From Nostocoides sp. (GTDB lineage: Bacteria; Actinomycetota; Actinomycetes; Actinomycetales; Dermatophilaceae), in assembly GCA_016716625.1 (NCBI GenBank), contig JADJVJ010000001.1:558001-622000 (forward strand): 64,000 bases of DNA, read 5' to 3'. Under the pieces are notes generated by a model. The model did no database searches and was not told the DNA's origin. It was given only the letters and a program-made list of their open reading frames with translations. The translations under genes and the position numbers were made by a program. The stretch's first letter is position 1; each line of letters starts with the position of its first letter. Below, piece after piece: positions 8,292-16,144 of the stretch.

Positions 8292-9296
8292 TCAGCCTCC
8301 CGCGGCGAACCGGTGCACCTGATCCAGCACCTCCGCCATGAGCCGCTGGACCGCCAGGGTGTCCGACAACGGCATGATCGGGCTCTCGGTGAGCCCGGCT
8401 GCCAGGCACTCGCCGACGTGGACGACCTCGTGCTCGTACCCGCCCTCGAACTCCAGCCGCTCGGCCTGCGCTCCCCGCCAGATCGTGAGCGCCGGGGCTC
8501 GATGAAAGCGCGGATGCACATCGACCCAGCCTCGGGTCCCCACGAGCATCATCCGCCCCGGGCCCTGGGCCGTGAACGCCCCCGACAACGTGGCGCTCCG
8601 CCCGTCCCGATAGCCGAGCAGCACCCCGACCTCACCCTCAACCCCCGAGGGGTACGTGCCGCCGACCGCATGGACCACATCCGGCATCCCGAGAAAATGC
8701 TGCGCGAACGACAACACATACACGCCGAGGTCGAGGACCGCCCCGCCCCCGAGTTCGGGATCAAAGAGTCGGTCGCCCGGCAGGTACTCCCGGTATGCCG
8801 TGAGGTCGCCCTGGATCCCGCGGAGCTCACCGATGAACCCCTCACGAACGATCCCGCGCAGATGCTCCACCGCCGGGTTGAAGCGGGTCCACATAGCCTC
8901 CATGGCGAACACCCCGGCCGAACGGGCCGCAGTGATGACCCGCTCGGTGTCCGCGACCGTGGCCGTGAACGCCTTCTCGACGAGCACGGCCTTGCCGTGC
9001 GCAATCGCCGCCAACGCGACGTCGGTGTGCTGGGGGTGCGGGGTCGCGATATAGACCGCGTCCACCTCCGGGTCCGCGACGAGTTCGGCGTACGAGCCGT
9101 GCGCCCGCGGCACGGCATATGCCTGCGCGAAGGCCTGCGCCCGCTCCAGTGAGCGCGACCCCACGGCGACGAGCCGCCCGTTGCTCACCCGGGGGAAGGC
9201 CTTGGCCATGACCTCGGCCATGCGACCCGGCCCCGCGATGGCCCACCGTACCTGGGTGGTGGCGCTTGTCGTGGCGCTTGTCATGGCGCTTGTCAT
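8292..9296 (-). CDS. Gfo/Idh/MocA family NAD(P)-dependent oxidoreductase
   Basis: Soluble dehydrogenase of the glucose-fructose oxidoreductase/inositol dehydrogenase family; the substrate is probably a sugar or cyclitol. An N-terminal Rossmann fold (AGPGRMAEVMAKAF near residues 20-33) is followed by the YIATPHPQH and VEKAFTAT segments typical of the family, then the C-terminal alpha/beta domain. I chose ATG 9296 because TAGCGT (9309-9304) ends 7 bases before it. GTG 9305 and ATG 9284 are alternatives created by a 12-bp repeat over the start. It is convergent with the HNH gene. Confidence 0.88.
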   Translation of the reverse strand: MTSAMTSATTSATTQVRWAIAGPGRMAEVMAKAFPRVSNGRLVAVGSRSLERAQAFAQAYAVPRAHGSYAELVADPEVDAVYIATPHPQHTDVALAAIAHGKAVLVEKAFTATVADTERVITAARSAGVFAMEAMWTRFNPAVEHLRGIVREGFIGELRGIQGDLTAYREYLPGDRLFDPELGGGAVLDLGVYVLSFAQHFLGMPDVVHAVGGTYPSGVEGEVGVLLGYRDGRSATLSGAFTAQGPGRMMLVGTRGWVDVHPRFHRAPALTIWRGAQAERLEFEGGYEHEVVHVGECLAAGLTESPIMPLSDTLAVQRLMAEVLDQVHRFAAGG

Positions 9297-9306
9297 GGCG
9301 CTCACG
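9259..9306. repeat. 12-bp tandem repeat over the oxidoreductase start codon
   Basis: Units at 9259-9270 and 9271-9282 are identical (GTGGCGCTTGTC), 9283-9294 differs in one base, and 9295-9306 is a degenerate fourth unit. On the minus strand they encode the repeating peptide (M/T)TSA at the N-terminus and supply two in-frame ATG codons (9296, 9284). Copy-number change would keep the frame but move the start relative to the -10 box. Confidence 0.85.
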
Positions 9307-9344
9307 CTACGGCTTGCTCAGTGTCAGGGTGATGGCGCCGCTCG

Positions 9345-9540
9345 TGCGGTGGTTGGATCCTGAGCATCCGATGTCTGGCTCTTACGCTTGGTGTCGCCTT
9401 CGGGTTGATGAGCGTGCGTTGTGCCGGCATCGGGTGTGAAGGACCGGCCGGCGTGACTTGATAGGAGCGTGGTTACCGCCCCCACTGAGGTTTGTCCGCC
9501 GACCGGCCCAACCGTCCATCTCAGTGAAGAAGGAGGCAAT
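9345..9540 (+). ncRNA. Candidate IS110 bridge RNA region
   Basis: This non-coding stretch 5' of the transposase contains GC-rich self-complementary segments (for example around GGACCGGCCGGCG at 9441-9453). In characterised IS110-group elements this left-end region encodes the bridge RNA that pairs with target and donor DNA. The location is right, but I could not fold the RNA or identify its guide loops, so the call rests on family knowledge. Confidence 0.35.
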
Positions 9541-9544
9541 CACC

Positions 9545-10600
9545 ATGGTTGTTGTTGGAGCCGATGTGCACAAGCACACGCACACGTTTGTCGCGGTCGA
9601 CGCGGTCGGTCGTCAGGTGGGGCAGCGCACGGTGGCGGCCACCACGGCGGGGCATCGGAAGGCGCTGGCGTGGGCGCGGGAGCAGTTCGGGGAGGAACTC
9701 ACCTGGGCGATCGAGGACTGTCGGCATCTGTCGGCCCGCTTGGAGCGGGACCTGCTCAGCGCGGGTCAGGTGGTGGTGCGGGTGCCGCCGAAGATGATGG
9801 CCGAACAACGCCGGACCGCCCGGACCCGCGGGAAGTCGGACCCGATCGACGCGTTGGCGGTCGCTCGGGCGTTCCTGCGGGAGCCTACGCTTCCGGTGGC
9901 CTCCCACGACGGGATCTCGCGGGAGGCCAAGATCCTGACCGACCGGCGAGAGTCGTTGGTGAATACCAGGACTCGCACGATCAACAGTCTGCTGTGGCGG
10001 GTCCACGAGCTGGACCCGGGCCATGCGCCCAAGCCGCGCTCTTTGGACCTGGCCAAGCATCAGCAGGCGCTACGGGCCTGGCTGGTCACCCTCGAGGGCA
10101 TCGTCGCGGAGATGGCCCTGGACGAGCTCGAGGACATCATCGCCCTCACCGGGCGGATCAAAGCCTTCGACAAGCGGCTGGCTGTGCTGGCCCGCAAACA
10201 CACCCCGGCCCTGCTCGCCCTGCCCGGGTGTGGGGAGCTCACCGCGGCCAAGCTGCTCGGCGAGTCCGCCGGGATCACCCGCTTCCACTCCGAGGCCGCG
10301 TTCGCCCGGCACGCCGGGATCGCCCCGATCCCGGTCTGGTCCGGTAACACCGCCGGACGGGTGCGGATGACCCGCTCGGGCAACCGTCAGCTCAACGCCG
10401 CGATCCACCGGATCGCGATCACCCAGGCCCGCATGCCCGGCACCCTCGGCCGGGCCTACTACGAGAAGAAGCTCACCGAAGGCAAGTCCACGACCGAGGC
10501 CCTGCGCTGCCTGAAACGACGCCTCGCCCGCGTCGTCTTCCAGCTCCTGACCACCGACCACAACAACCGTCAAACCACCGCCATCCCGGCAGCGGCTTGA
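9545..10600 (+). CDS. IS110 family transposase (bridge-RNA-guided recombinase type)
   Basis: A 351-residue DEDD recombinase. The N-terminal RuvC-like domain shows VVGADVHKHTHTFVAVD (first Asp), TWAIEDCRH (Glu) and GKSDPIDALAVARAF (two Asp). The C-terminal Transposase_20 domain has LLALPGCGELTAAKLLGE and IPVWSGNTAGRVRMTRSGN, which includes the conserved serine. All expected catalytic residues are present, so it may be active. ATG 9545 is preceded by an excellent AAGGAGG Shine-Dalgarno; the longer frame from 9458 runs through the non-coding end and is not used. Confidence 0.94.
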   Translation: MVVVGADVHKHTHTFVAVDAVGRQVGQRTVAATTAGHRKALAWAREQFGEELTWAIEDCRHLSARLERDLLSAGQVVVRVPPKMMAEQRRTARTRGKSDPIDALAVARAFLREPTLPVASHDGISREAKILTDRRESLVNTRTRTINSLLWRVHELDPGHAPKPRSLDLAKHQQALRAWLVTLEGIVAEMALDELEDIIALTGRIKAFDKRLAVLARKHTPALLALPGCGELTAAKLLGESAGITRFHSEAAFARHAGIAPIPVWSGNTAGRVRMTRSGNRQLNAAIHRIAITQARMPGTLGRAYYEKKLTEGKSTTEALRCLKRRLARVVFQLLTTDHNNRQTTAIPAAA

Positions 10601-10639
10601 CATAGGAGAAACGCACGGCAAGCCCTAGGCTCCTTCCCC

Positions 10640-11164
10640 ATGACCTCCCGCCGCCTCTGGACCCTGTGGTCGATTGCCCTGACCGCGACGATCGCGATCC
10701 TCCTCGCCCGCCTTGCACCCCTCGAGGCGGTGCTCGCGGCCCGCGCTCACGGCATCGTCGACCTCGAACTCGCCTGGACGGCACAGCAGTTCACCGAAAT
10801 CACGACCGCCTGGGGGGCCGAAGGTGTCACCGCCGCACGCACCCAGACCCTGTGGGACTTCGCCTGGATCCCTTCGTATGCGCTCACCCTGTGGGCTTCG
10901 CTCAAGCTCTCCTTGCGCAGCGCCACCGGCACACTCGCCCGCCGCGGCGCCCAGGTCGCTGCCCTGATCCCCGTCGCGGCCGGCTGCGACGTCGTCGAGA
11001 ACATCGCCCTTCTCCTCGGGCTGGGTGACGGGCCGCGCGCCATCCTCGCGCCCCTCGCCTCGGCCATGGCGACGGTGAAGTTCGCCATCCTCCTCGCCGC
11101 CATCGTCGTGCTCCTTGCCTGCCTGATTGCCCGGCTGCGCCGCCGCCCCGCTCTCACTCCCTGA
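10640..11164 (+). CDS. Four-helix membrane protein of unknown function
   Basis: I do not recognise this 174-residue protein. Four hydrophobic segments are visible at about residues 7-27, 75-93, 105-125 and 140-164, with Arg-rich ends (LIARLRRRP at the C-terminus), so it is an inner-membrane protein. Between the first two helices is a soluble loop rich in Glu and Thr. TAGGCT at 10626-10631 ends 8 bases before the ATG, suggesting a leaderless mRNA. It follows the IS110 element by about 40 bases. Confidence 0.7.
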   Translation: MTSRRLWTLWSIALTATIAILLARLAPLEAVLAARAHGIVDLELAWTAQQFTEITTAWGAEGVTAARTQTLWDFAWIPSYALTLWASLKLSLRSATGTLARRGAQVAALIPVAAGCDVVENIALLLGLGDGPRAILAPLASAMATVKFAILLAAIVVLLACLIARLRRRPALTP

Positions 11165-11186
11165 GAACCGGTTCCGCATGGTGGGA

Positions 11187-11280
11187 CCCCCTTCGGGGGC
11201 GATCACCCTCTCGTGCGAGAGTGGAAACACGGCAAACCGGCAACTCCTCGCCGGCCGCGTCGAACCTCACGCCGGAAAGG
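11187..11280 (+). promoter_or_regulatory. Structured 5' leader of the peroxiredoxin gene
   Basis: Three consecutive hairpins can be drawn: CCCCC-TTC-GGGGG (11187-11199), CTCTCG-TG-CGAGAG (11208-11221), and CCGGC-AACTCCTC-GCCGG (11238-11255), followed by GGAAAGGA as ribosome site before the ATG at 11287. The first may be a terminator for the upstream gene, though no T-tract follows. The rest could be a cis-regulatory RNA. I cannot assign it to a known riboswitch class. Confidence 0.35.
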
Positions 11281-11286
11281 ACCATC

Positions 11287-11949
11287 ATGGCTCTCCACCT
11301 CGGAGACACCGCTCCCGACTTCACCGCCGAGACCACTGCGGGCACGGTCAACTTCCACGAATGGGCAGGCGACAGTTGGGTCGTGCTGTTTAGCCACCCG
11401 GCCGATTTCACCCCGGTCTGCACCACCGAACTGGGTCGCGTCGCCCAACTCTCTGCGAAGTGGGCCGAGCGCGGCGTCAAGCCGATCGCGCTCTCGGTGG
11501 ACTCGGTCGAGGACCACGCCACCTGGGTCCCGGACATCAACGAGTACAACCACACCACCGTCGACTACCCGATCATCGCCGACCCGGACAAGGCGGTCGC
11601 CGAACTCTACGACATGATCCACCCCGGTGAGGGCGACACCTCCTCGGTCCGTTCGGTCTTCGTCATCGACCCGGCCAAGAAGATCCGGCTCACGATGACC
11701 TACCCCAAGTCGACCGGCCGCAACTTCGACGAGATTCTCCGCGTCGTCGACGCCCTCCAAGAGGCCGACCGTGGCGAGTGCGCCACCCCAGTCGACTGGA
11801 AGGTCGGCGAGCGGATCATCGTCCCGCCGACAGTGCCAACCGAGGCCGCCCGGGCAAAGTTCGACGACGTCCAGGAGGTCTACCCCTACCTGCGTACCGC
11901 CCGGATCCGCGAGGACGCGGTCGGCGCCGGTGCGGTCGGCTGCAACTGA
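11287..11949 (+). CDS. Peroxiredoxin, 1-Cys (Prx6) type
   Basis: Thiol peroxidase reducing hydrogen peroxide and alkyl hydroperoxides. The peroxidatic cysteine is residue 45 in PADFTPVCTTELG. The 220-residue length and the extended C-terminal region (EYNHTTVDYPIIADPDK, GRNFDEILRVVDALQ) match the Prx6 subfamily rather than the shorter AhpC. Two later cysteines (GECATP, and GCN at the end) are present but not at the usual resolving position. ATG 11287 is chosen because of GGAAAGGA upstream and because the conserved N-terminus (LHLGDTAPDF) begins there. Confidence 0.93.
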   Translation: MALHLGDTAPDFTAETTAGTVNFHEWAGDSWVVLFSHPADFTPVCTTELGRVAQLSAKWAERGVKPIALSVDSVEDHATWVPDINEYNHTTVDYPIIADPDKAVAELYDMIHPGEGDTSSVRSVFVIDPAKKIRLTMTYPKSTGRNFDEILRVVDALQEADRGECATPVDWKVGERIIVPPTVPTEAARAKFDDVQEVYPYLRTARIREDAVGAGAVGCN

Positions 11950-11971
11950 CCCCACGGCATACTGAGAGCTC

Positions 11972-12502
11972 GTGACTCATCACGAGCCCTCAGTGCTGCT
12001 CCGGCCCATGGTCGAGGCAGACCTGCCCTACCTGGCCGAACCCGCTGGAGAGTTCGACGACTTCGGTCTTCCGCCGCGCACGCAGGTGCACCTCACCTCC
12101 TTCGAGTCCGATGGTGGGCTCACTGTGGAGGTCGGCGGTGAGTGCGCCGGCTCGGTCTCCTGGCACTGGACTTCCTGGGGTCCGGGCCCGCTGTCCCGCA
12201 CCGTGATGATCGGCATCGGGCTTCGGGAGTCCTACCGCGGCCGCGGCATCGGCACGCTCGCGCAGCAGCTCCTCGTGGACGCGGTCTTCCGTGGAACGAG
12301 CGTCAACCGGGTCGAGGCGCACACCGACATCGAGAACCACGCCGAACAGCGCGCCCTGGAAAAGGTCGGATTCACCCAGGAAGGCGTCGTTCGAGGGGGG
12401 CAATGGCGGGCTGGGGCCTACCGCGACGGCTACCTTTACTCCATCCTCCGCGCGGAATGGGCACTGCGACAGGCCGCGACCTTGGCAGGATGGTCCCCGT
12501 GA
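11972..12502 (+). CDS. GNAT family N-acetyltransferase (RimJ/RimL-like)
   Basis: Acetyl-CoA-dependent N-acetyltransferase of 176 residues; target unknown. The acetyl-CoA site is seen as IGLRESYRGRGIGTLAQQLL near residues 75-94, and the C-terminal signature NHAEQRALEKVGFTQEGVVR near 120-140 is typical of the RimJ/RimL branch that acetylates protein N-termini or small amines. It starts at GTG; CATACT at 11958-11963 ends 8 bases upstream. Its stop overlaps the malQ start. Confidence 0.9.
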   Translation: MTHHEPSVLLRPMVEADLPYLAEPAGEFDDFGLPPRTQVHLTSFESDGGLTVEVGGECAGSVSWHWTSWGPGPLSRTVMIGIGLRESYRGRGIGTLAQQLLVDAVFRGTSVNRVEAHTDIENHAEQRALEKVGFTQEGVVRGGQWRAGAYRDGYLYSILRAEWALRQAATLAGWSP

Positions 12503-14637
12503 GCGCACTACCCGCGGCCCCACTGATTGCCCTCGCCGGCGCGTATGGCGTGGCCACGGACTACTGGGACTGGCAGGGTCGGCACGTCGAGGTCAGTGCG
12601 GAAACCCTGATCGCCGTGCTCGCCGCCCTCGGGGTGTCGGCTCAGACGCCCGAGCAGGTCGACGCGGTCCTCGCCGACCTCGAGCTGCGATCCTGGCGTC
12701 GATGCCTACCGGCGACCGTGGTGACCCGGGTCGGGTGGACGCCCTGGGTGCCGGTGCATGTCAGCGCCGGCACCGCCGTCGCCGTGCGGATCGAGCTCGA
12801 GGACGGCAGCACCCGGGACGCCCTCCCGGTCGATCACTGGGTCGAACCCCGGATTGTCGATGACGTGGAGATCGGCGAGGCCACCTTCGCGCTGCCCGAC
12901 GACCTGCCCCCCGGCTATCACCGTCTCGTCGCCGAACTGGTGGAGCCTGCGCTCGACCCGACCTCGACCACGAGCGCCCTCATCGTCACCCCGCAGCGCC
13001 TCGACCTCCCGCCGCAGCTCGACAGCCGCGCCATCGGGCTAATGACGCAGCTCTACCAGGTGCGCTCCGAGACTTCTTGGGGGACAGGGGATTTCGGCGA
13101 CCTCGCCACCATGGCCGGGTGGGCCGGGCGGGATCTCGAGGCCGACTTCCTGCTCATCAACCCCGTCCACGCCGCCGAGCCCAGCGCGCCCATGGAGCCC
13201 TCGCCGTACCTGCCGACGACGCGACGCTTCGTCAACCCGCTCTATCTGCGGGTCGAGGACATCCCCGAGGCGCAGACCGACGAGGTGCTCCCCACCGTGA
13301 GGGACCTCGCCACCGCAGCGCACGCCCTGAACGCCCACGACGTCATCGACCGGGACGCCGCCTGGGCCCTGAAACGGGCTGCGTTGGAGGAGGTCTACGC
13401 CCTCGGCCTCGGCCCCGAGCGGGCGGCCGACCTCGCCGACTTCCGGCGCCGCGAGGGGGAGGGTCTCGAACGGTTTGCCACCTGGTGCGCCATTGCCGAT
13501 GTCCACGGGAGAAAGGTGGAGCACTGGCCGACCGAGTTCGCCTCGGCCGACACCCCCGAGGTCCTTGCCTTCGCCGGGGAGCATGCCGAGACGATCTCCT
13601 TCCACTGCTGGCTGCAGTGGCTCTGCGCCCGGCAACTCGCCGCCGCCCAGGCCGCAGCGCGCACCGCTGGGATGCGCCTCGGCATCATCCATGACCTCGC
13701 CGTCGGGGTCCACCCGACAGGCGCCGACGCCTGGGGCCTGAGAGACGCCCTGGCCGGTGGGGTCAGCGTGGGTGCCCCACCAGACCAGTTCAACCAGCTC
13801 GGCCAAGACTGGAGCCAGCCCCCCTGGCGACCGGACCGGCTCGCCGAACTGGGCTACACTCCATACCGGGACATGGTCCGTGCGGTGCTTCGGGATGCCG
13901 GCGGCGTCCGGGCCGACCACATCATCGGCCTGTTCCGGCTGTGGTGGATCCCTGATGGCGGCACCCCCGCCGAGGGCACCTACGTCCACTACGACCACGA
14001 GGCCCTCATCGGCATCCTGGTCCTCGAGGCATCCCGCTCGGGGGCCGTCGTCGTCGGCGAGGATCTCGGCGTGGTCGCCCCGCACGCCCGTGACTACCTC
14101 CTCGAACGCGGCATCCTCGGGACCTCCATCCTGTGGTTCGAGTGGGAGGGGGACTGGCCCAAACCGCCCGAGCATTACCGCGAACTGTGCCTGTCGTCGG
14201 TGACCACCCATGACCTTCCGCCGACCGCCGGCTACCTCGGCCTCACCCACGTCGACGTCCGGGCCTCCCTCGGGCTGCTGACTCGACCGGTCGAGGAGGA
14301 GCGGGCCGTGGAGTGGCAGGCGATCGGGCGGGTGCGTGAGGTGCTCGTCGGTCGCGGACTGCTCGACCCGAGCCTGGAGGTAGCGAGTCCGGACGGCATC
14401 CGGGCCGTCACGTGGGCGCTGCATCGCCTGCTCGCGCAGACCCCGAGTCGCCTGCTCGCGGCCGCCGTGAGTGACCTCGTCGGGGACCGGCGGGCCATCA
14501 ACCAGCCGGGAACCAGCGAGGAGTACCCCAACTGGCGCCTGCCGCTGACCGATGCCTCAGGTCATCTCGTGCGACTGGAGGACCTCATGAGTATGTCGTC
14601 GGGGCGGGCCCTACTCGACGCCCTCCGCGGCCACTGA
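12499..14637 (+). CDS. malQ: 4-alpha-glucanotransferase (amylomaltase)
   Basis: GH77 enzyme that transfers maltooligosaccharide segments during maltodextrin or glycogen metabolism. The catalytic residues are visible: nucleophile Asp473 in ADHIIGLFR, acid/base Glu521 in VGEDLGVV and Asp572 in TTHDLPPTAGY. The substrate segment SWGTGDFGDL is near residue 194. The 712 residues include the N-terminal extension typical of actinobacterial MalQ. GTG 12499 overlaps the previous stop (GTGA) and follows CAGGAT (12486-12491) by 7 bases; ATG 12490 is an alternative. Confidence 0.95.
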   Translation: MSALPAAPLIALAGAYGVATDYWDWQGRHVEVSAETLIAVLAALGVSAQTPEQVDAVLADLELRSWRRCLPATVVTRVGWTPWVPVHVSAGTAVAVRIELEDGSTRDALPVDHWVEPRIVDDVEIGEATFALPDDLPPGYHRLVAELVEPALDPTSTTSALIVTPQRLDLPPQLDSRAIGLMTQLYQVRSETSWGTGDFGDLATMAGWAGRDLEADFLLINPVHAAEPSAPMEPSPYLPTTRRFVNPLYLRVEDIPEAQTDEVLPTVRDLATAAHALNAHDVIDRDAAWALKRAALEEVYALGLGPERAADLADFRRREGEGLERFATWCAIADVHGRKVEHWPTEFASADTPEVLAFAGEHAETISFHCWLQWLCARQLAAAQAAARTAGMRLGIIHDLAVGVHPTGADAWGLRDALAGGVSVGAPPDQFNQLGQDWSQPPWRPDRLAELGYTPYRDMVRAVLRDAGGVRADHIIGLFRLWWIPDGGTPAEGTYVHYDHEALIGILVLEASRSGAVVVGEDLGVVAPHARDYLLERGILGTSILWFEWEGDWPKPPEHYRELCLSSVTTHDLPPTAGYLGLTHVDVRASLGLLTRPVEEERAVEWQAIGRVREVLVGRGLLDPSLEVASPDGIRAVTWALHRLLAQTPSRLLAAAVSDLVGDRRAINQPGTSEEYPNWRLPLTDASGHLVRLEDLMSMSSGRALLDALRGH

Positions 14638-14654
14638 GCAGCCGGCCTCACCCC

Positions 14655-15386
14655 TTAGGTGGTGGGCGGCAGGTCCGCGGGCGCTTCCATCGCGGCGAAC
14701 CGCAGGGCGAATGCGCGCCACACCCCCACGAGTGCGTCGGTGGCAGCAACCGCCTGCGGCGTTACCGCGGCGATGGCCGTCCGGGTCGGTGACCCCGCCG
14801 GCTCCTCCTGCCCCCAGCCAGCGAAGACCTCCGGGCTGCACTCGGGATGGAACTGGACCGACCAGGCGGCTTCGCCGAGGCGAAGGGCCTGGATCGTGCC
14901 GTCGGGGGCCTCGGCGAGCACCTCCGCACCCTCCGGCGGGGTGGTGACAATGTCGTCGTTGAACCAGAGCGCGGGCGCGCCGTCGCAGCAATACAGCAAG
15001 GGGTCTTGGTGACCGAGCTCGGTGAGCGCTACCGGGTACAACCCCAGCGTGCGTCCGGCCGGGTTGGCAGCCACCGACCCGCCCAGGGCCACGGCAGCCA
15101 ACTGATGCCCGAGGCAGATCCCGAGAAAAGGCAGGCCACGGTGCACGGTGTCCGCGATGAGCCGTTTGGTCGCGGTGAGCCACGGGTGGTCGGCGTCGTC
15201 GTTGGCGCCCATGGCCCCGCCGAGGACGACGAGGCCATGGTGGCGGCCACGCTCGAGCCGCTGCGGAATCGGCTCGCCGAGGTCGCCGCGGCAGACCGAG
15301 AGTCCGGTACCGGCCTCACCCCACCACTGGCCGAACCAGGCGGCCGGGGCTTCGGGTTCGTGCTGGATGACGAGCAGGTGGGTCAT
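14655..15386 (-). CDS. Class I glutamine amidotransferase-like protein
   Basis: Single-domain class I glutamine amidotransferase of 243 residues. The nucleophilic cysteine is in LGICLGHQLAAVALGG (near residue 95) and the His-Glu pair is in VQFHPECSPEVF (near 175). Such stand-alone proteins may hydrolyse gamma-glutamyl compounds or feed ammonia to an unknown partner. It is the last gene of the minus-strand run starting at the molybdenum hydroxylase; its ATG overlaps the previous stop (ATGA). The role in that operon is unknown. Confidence 0.88.
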   Translation of the reverse strand: MTHLLVIQHEPEAPAAWFGQWWGEAGTGLSVCRGDLGEPIPQRLERGRHHGLVVLGGAMGANDDADHPWLTATKRLIADTVHRGLPFLGICLGHQLAAVALGGSVAANPAGRTLGLYPVALTELGHQDPLLYCCDGAPALWFNDDIVTTPPEGAEVLAEAPDGTIQALRLGEAAWSVQFHPECSPEVFAGWGQEEPAGSPTRTAIAAVTPQAVAATDALVGVWRAFALRFAAMEAPADLPPTT

Positions 15387-15709
15387 GTCGGCTCCGGCTG
15401 CGGGTCGAGGTCCGCCACGGCACCGAGCCGCCGCGCGTGCTCGCTGATGCGGTGGGCGAGTTCGATGTCGAGTTGGGTGAGCCCACCCGCGTCATGCGTG
15501 GTGAGCAGCCATCGCGTGCTGCGCCATCGGATGTCGATATCGGGGTGGTGGTTCATCTGCTCGGCGTCGTCGGCGGCTCCCCGCACGAGATCGATCGCAG
15601 CGACGAAGGATGGTGCGGTAAATCTCGCGACGATGGCGTCGCCGACCCGGCGCCACCCGGGCAGGTCGCCGAGCTGCCTTCTCACTTCCTCGTCGGTGAG
15701 CGCACGCAC
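15383..15709 (-). CDS. Pterin-4a-carbinolamine dehydratase-like protein
   Basis: A 108-residue member of the PCD/DCoH family (COG2154), which dehydrates 4a-hydroxytetrahydropterins. The signature is MNHHPDIDIRWRSTRW, with the HH-P-D active-site residues. No pterin-dependent aromatic amino-acid hydroxylase is in the window. Published genome-context work has linked some PCD-like proteins to molybdopterin enzymes, and this one lies downstream of a molybdenum hydroxylase, which fits; the link here is inferred. Overlaps the amidotransferase gene by 4 bases. Confidence 0.88.
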   Translation of the reverse strand: MRALTDEEVRRQLGDLPGWRRVGDAIVARFTAPSFVAAIDLVRGAADDAEQMNHHPDIDIRWRSTRWLLTTHDAGGLTQLDIELAHRISEHARRLGAVADLDPQPEPT

Positions 15710-15727
15710 AGCCTCAACCCCTCCCGC

Positions 15728-16144
15728 TCAGGTGCCGTGCGGGGTGATCTCGAACTCGCGCCCCGTGATCTCGTCGACGGTGATGGCGAGGACGTGCTTC
15801 TTGTGGGTCCGCACCCAGGGGCGCAGGTTGACCGTCGCTTCCTTGATCTCGTGCGGCTCGAGGATTTCGCTGACGTGCCCCTGGATGACCACGCTGTATG
15901 CCGTCGTCTCGTCATAGTCGTCGATCTCCAGGGCCACCCGGTCTTCGACCTGAAGGGCATAGAACTTCGAGCCCTCTGCCGTCCGAAAGATGACCCGCTG
16001 GTCCTCATCGAGGGCGTAGTTGATCGGGGCGATCCGGGTCTGCCCCCGCAGGTGGTAGGCGAGCCGGGCGAACGACGTCCGCGAAAGATATCCCCAGCAT
16101 TCCTTGGTGGAGAGCTTGCGGACGACGACGGTGTCTTTGCTCAT
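15728..16144 (-). CDS. Pyridoxamine 5'-phosphate oxidase-fold (PPOX) protein
   Basis: A 138-residue split-barrel flavin-fold protein of the broad PPOX/FMN or F420-binding family. RIAPINYALDEDQRVIFRT near residues 38-56 and VALEIDDYDE near 70-80 are the typical strands. Family members bind FMN, F420, heme or nothing; the substrate cannot be read. Its ATG overlaps the stop of the amidohydrolase gene (ATGA), so it is translationally coupled to the hydroxylase operon. Confidence 0.8.
   Translation of the reverse strand: MSKDTVVVRKLSTKECWGYLSRTSFARLAYHLRGQTRIAPINYALDEDQRVIFRTAEGSKFYALQVEDRVALEIDDYDETTAYSVVIQGHVSEILEPHEIKEATVNLRPWVRTHKKHVLAITVDEITGREFEITPHGT

Larger units (their letters stand above)
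9340..10620 (+). mobile_element. IS110-family insertion sequence, intact
   Basis: Element built around an intact IS110-type transposase gene (9545-10600). IS110 elements lack terminal inverted repeats, so the exact ends cannot be set by eye; the stated bounds are approximate. The about 200-base non-coding segment upstream of the gene is where IS110-group elements encode their bridge RNA. The element sits between the divergent-facing side of the Gfo/Idh gene and a membrane-protein gene, interrupting no visible gene. A strong Shine-Dalgarno, unlike most neighbours, fits foreign origin. Confidence 0.75.
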
